Translations under genes and position numbers: made by a program | Shown: positions 6,031 through 6,254 of the stretch, piece by piece | How positions within the stretch are numbered: position 1 is the stretch's first letter | How the letters are laid out: the number at the start of each line of letters is the position of its first letter | The notes under the pieces: generated by a model | Told to the model about the DNA's origin: nothing | The model's database searches: none | The model's input: the letters and a program-made list of their open reading frames with translations, nothing else | Assembly: GCA_035690495.1 (NCBI GenBank) | Contig: DASSKK010000105.1 | Span: 1-6,254, forward strand | Length of the DNA: 6,254 bases | Origin: DASSKK01 sp035690495 | Lineage (GTDB): Bacteria; Actinomycetota; Actinomycetes; Propionibacteriales; Nocardioidaceae | Reading direction: 5' to 3'

Positions 6031-6033
6031 TGA
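5524..6033 (+). CDS. ISL3-family transposase, N-terminal part (truncated)
   Basis: This is 169 aa of a protein usually over 400 aa. It starts at a GTG preceded by GAAAGGA (5505-5511); a second GTG two codons later is an alternative start. A zinc-finger-like region has CPRC at 41-44 and CPAH at 82-85, as in zf-ISL3 domains. A helix-turn-helix lies at about 116-140 (TKTDKTTITRMLRIDWDTVG). The DDE domain begins with GVDEVSWRRRHKYL, where D158 is the first catalytic aspartate; the rest of the triad is missing. The frame ends at TGA 6031-6033, which belongs to the inserted IS3 end, not to the transposase. The product could still bind ISL3 ends but cannot catalyse transposition, and might act as an inhibitor of intact copies (inference). 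Confidence 0.9.
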   Translation: MRVTSLCRRLLDLDGITVTKVSLEGEVVACEVRLRRRRLACPRCAFTTRSRYDTRTVDSRWRGLDLGRRRVSIRARLRRLACPAHGVVVEGVRFARPGSRFTADFEDLVAYLATKTDKTTITRMLRIDWDTVGRICERVVADGLDPARLDGLVSIGVDEVSWRRRHKYL

Positions 6034-6056
6034 GCCGCCCCGGAGATTCCGGAGAC
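6031..6056 (-). repeat. Terminal repeat of the right-hand IS3-family element
   Basis: TGAGCCGCCCCGG (6031-6043) and AGATTCCGGAGAC (6044-6056) form the element end. An internal dyad CCGGA-GAT-TCCGG (6040-6052) is perfect. The matching end is beyond the window. Confidence 0.55.
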
Positions 6057-6079
6057 AGGGTTTGGTGTCAACCTGTCTC
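6052..6079. other. Stem-loop spanning the transposase stop codon
   Basis: GAGACAGG (6052-6059) pairs perfectly with CCTGTCTC (6072-6079) around a 12-base loop that includes the stop codon (6068-6070) of the IS3 transposase. A competing dyad GTCTC-GGC-GAGAC lies at 6075-6087. Either could act in transcription termination or shield the element from outside transcription. Confidence 0.35.
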
Positions 6080-6254
6080 GGCGAGACGGGTTCTGTGAGT
6101 GTAGTGGAGTCTCTCGGCCTGGCTGGGTGTCAGGTCGTCGATGGACTCGTGGGGGCGGTCGGTGTTGAACCAGTGCACCCAGTCGAGGGTCTCGATCTCG
6201 ACGTGTTCACGGTCTCGCCAGGGTCCGTGCGGCCAGATCAGCTCGCTCTTGTAC
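6068..6254 (-). CDS. IS3-family transposase (OrfB/DDE integrase core), C-terminal end only
   Basis: These are the last 61 codons of a minus-strand transposase; the 5' part lies right of the window. It reads YKSELIWPHGPWRDREHVEI, then ETLDWVHWFNTDRPHESIDD, and LTPSQAERLHYTHRTRLAET followed by Gly and TGA (6068-6070). YK-ELI--HGPWR and WFN--RPHESI match the last part of the IS3-family integrase core around the final Glu helix and after it. Compared with the left fragment, the sequence belongs to a different IS3 subgroup. Confidence 0.88.
   Translation of the reverse strand, partial: YKSELIWPHGPWRDREHVEIETLDWVHWFNTDRPHESIDDLTPSQAERLHYTHRTRLAETG

Larger units (their letters stand above)
6031..6254 (-). 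mobile_element. Second IS3-family insertion sequence (partial), inserted into ISL3
   Basis: The element starts at 6031 with TGAGCCGCCCCGGAGATTCC, typical of IS3-family ends that begin TGA-CCGCCCCGG, and carries its transposase on the minus strand. The transposase stop is 37 bases inside the end. It runs off the right edge of the window. Its transposase tail differs from that of the left IS3 fragment, so these are two different elements. Confidence 0.75.

Noticed and set aside
1..6254. CRISPR arrays, rRNA or tRNA genes, tandem repeats
   Set aside because: Reading by eye found no regularly spaced direct repeats and no conserved RNA gene signatures.

Overview
This is a GC-rich, actinobacterial-looking window. 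Third codon positions are strongly G/C, GTG and TTG starts are plausible, and every recognisable family is typical of Actinomycetota. It is an accessory region: the remains of a type IV secretion-like conjugation module (plasmid or integrative conjugative element), cut up by insertion sequences and carrying two cargo-type genes. The species cannot be named from the sequence.

Left part (1-465): the right end of an IS3-family element (transposase tail 2-100, terminal repeat about 114-141) abuts an in-frame 3' fragment of a gene that resembles an actinobacterial integrase-like family. The element probably interrupted that gene. A dyad-rich non-coding stretch (466-595) precedes a complete ankyrin-repeat gene on the + strand (596-1618). 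The 125 bases that follow hold an inverted repeat and possibly the start of a lost minus-strand gene.

Central part (1744-5355), mostly minus strand: a decaying conjugation block. In transcription order it is a 5'-truncated SCO6880-family gene (4349-5355), a 133-aa conserved hypothetical gene (3230-3631), and a VirB4-like ATPase gene (1744-3233). The ATPase gene is coupled to the hypothetical gene by an ATGA overlap but broken by an apparent one-base deletion near 2845/2846. A + strand alkyltransferase-like (MGMT-family) gene (3758-4264) with PWW in place of the catalytic PCH lies between the first two and breaks the co-directional run. Upstream of the 133-aa gene a perfect 12-bp hairpin (3637-3665) contains its Shine-Dalgarno. 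Because the hairpin is palindromic, it also gives a Shine-Dalgarno on the other strand to a possible 28-codon leader ORF whose stop overlaps the alkyltransferase start.

Right part (5356-6254): an ISL3-family element has truncated the SCO6880-family gene. Its own transposase is cut inside the catalytic domain by a second IS3-type element, whose terminal bases supply the stop codon. The layers imply successive insertions, and the transfer module is very probably non-functional here. The best intact candidates for function are the ankyrin protein, the alkyltransferase-like protein and perhaps the 133-aa protein.
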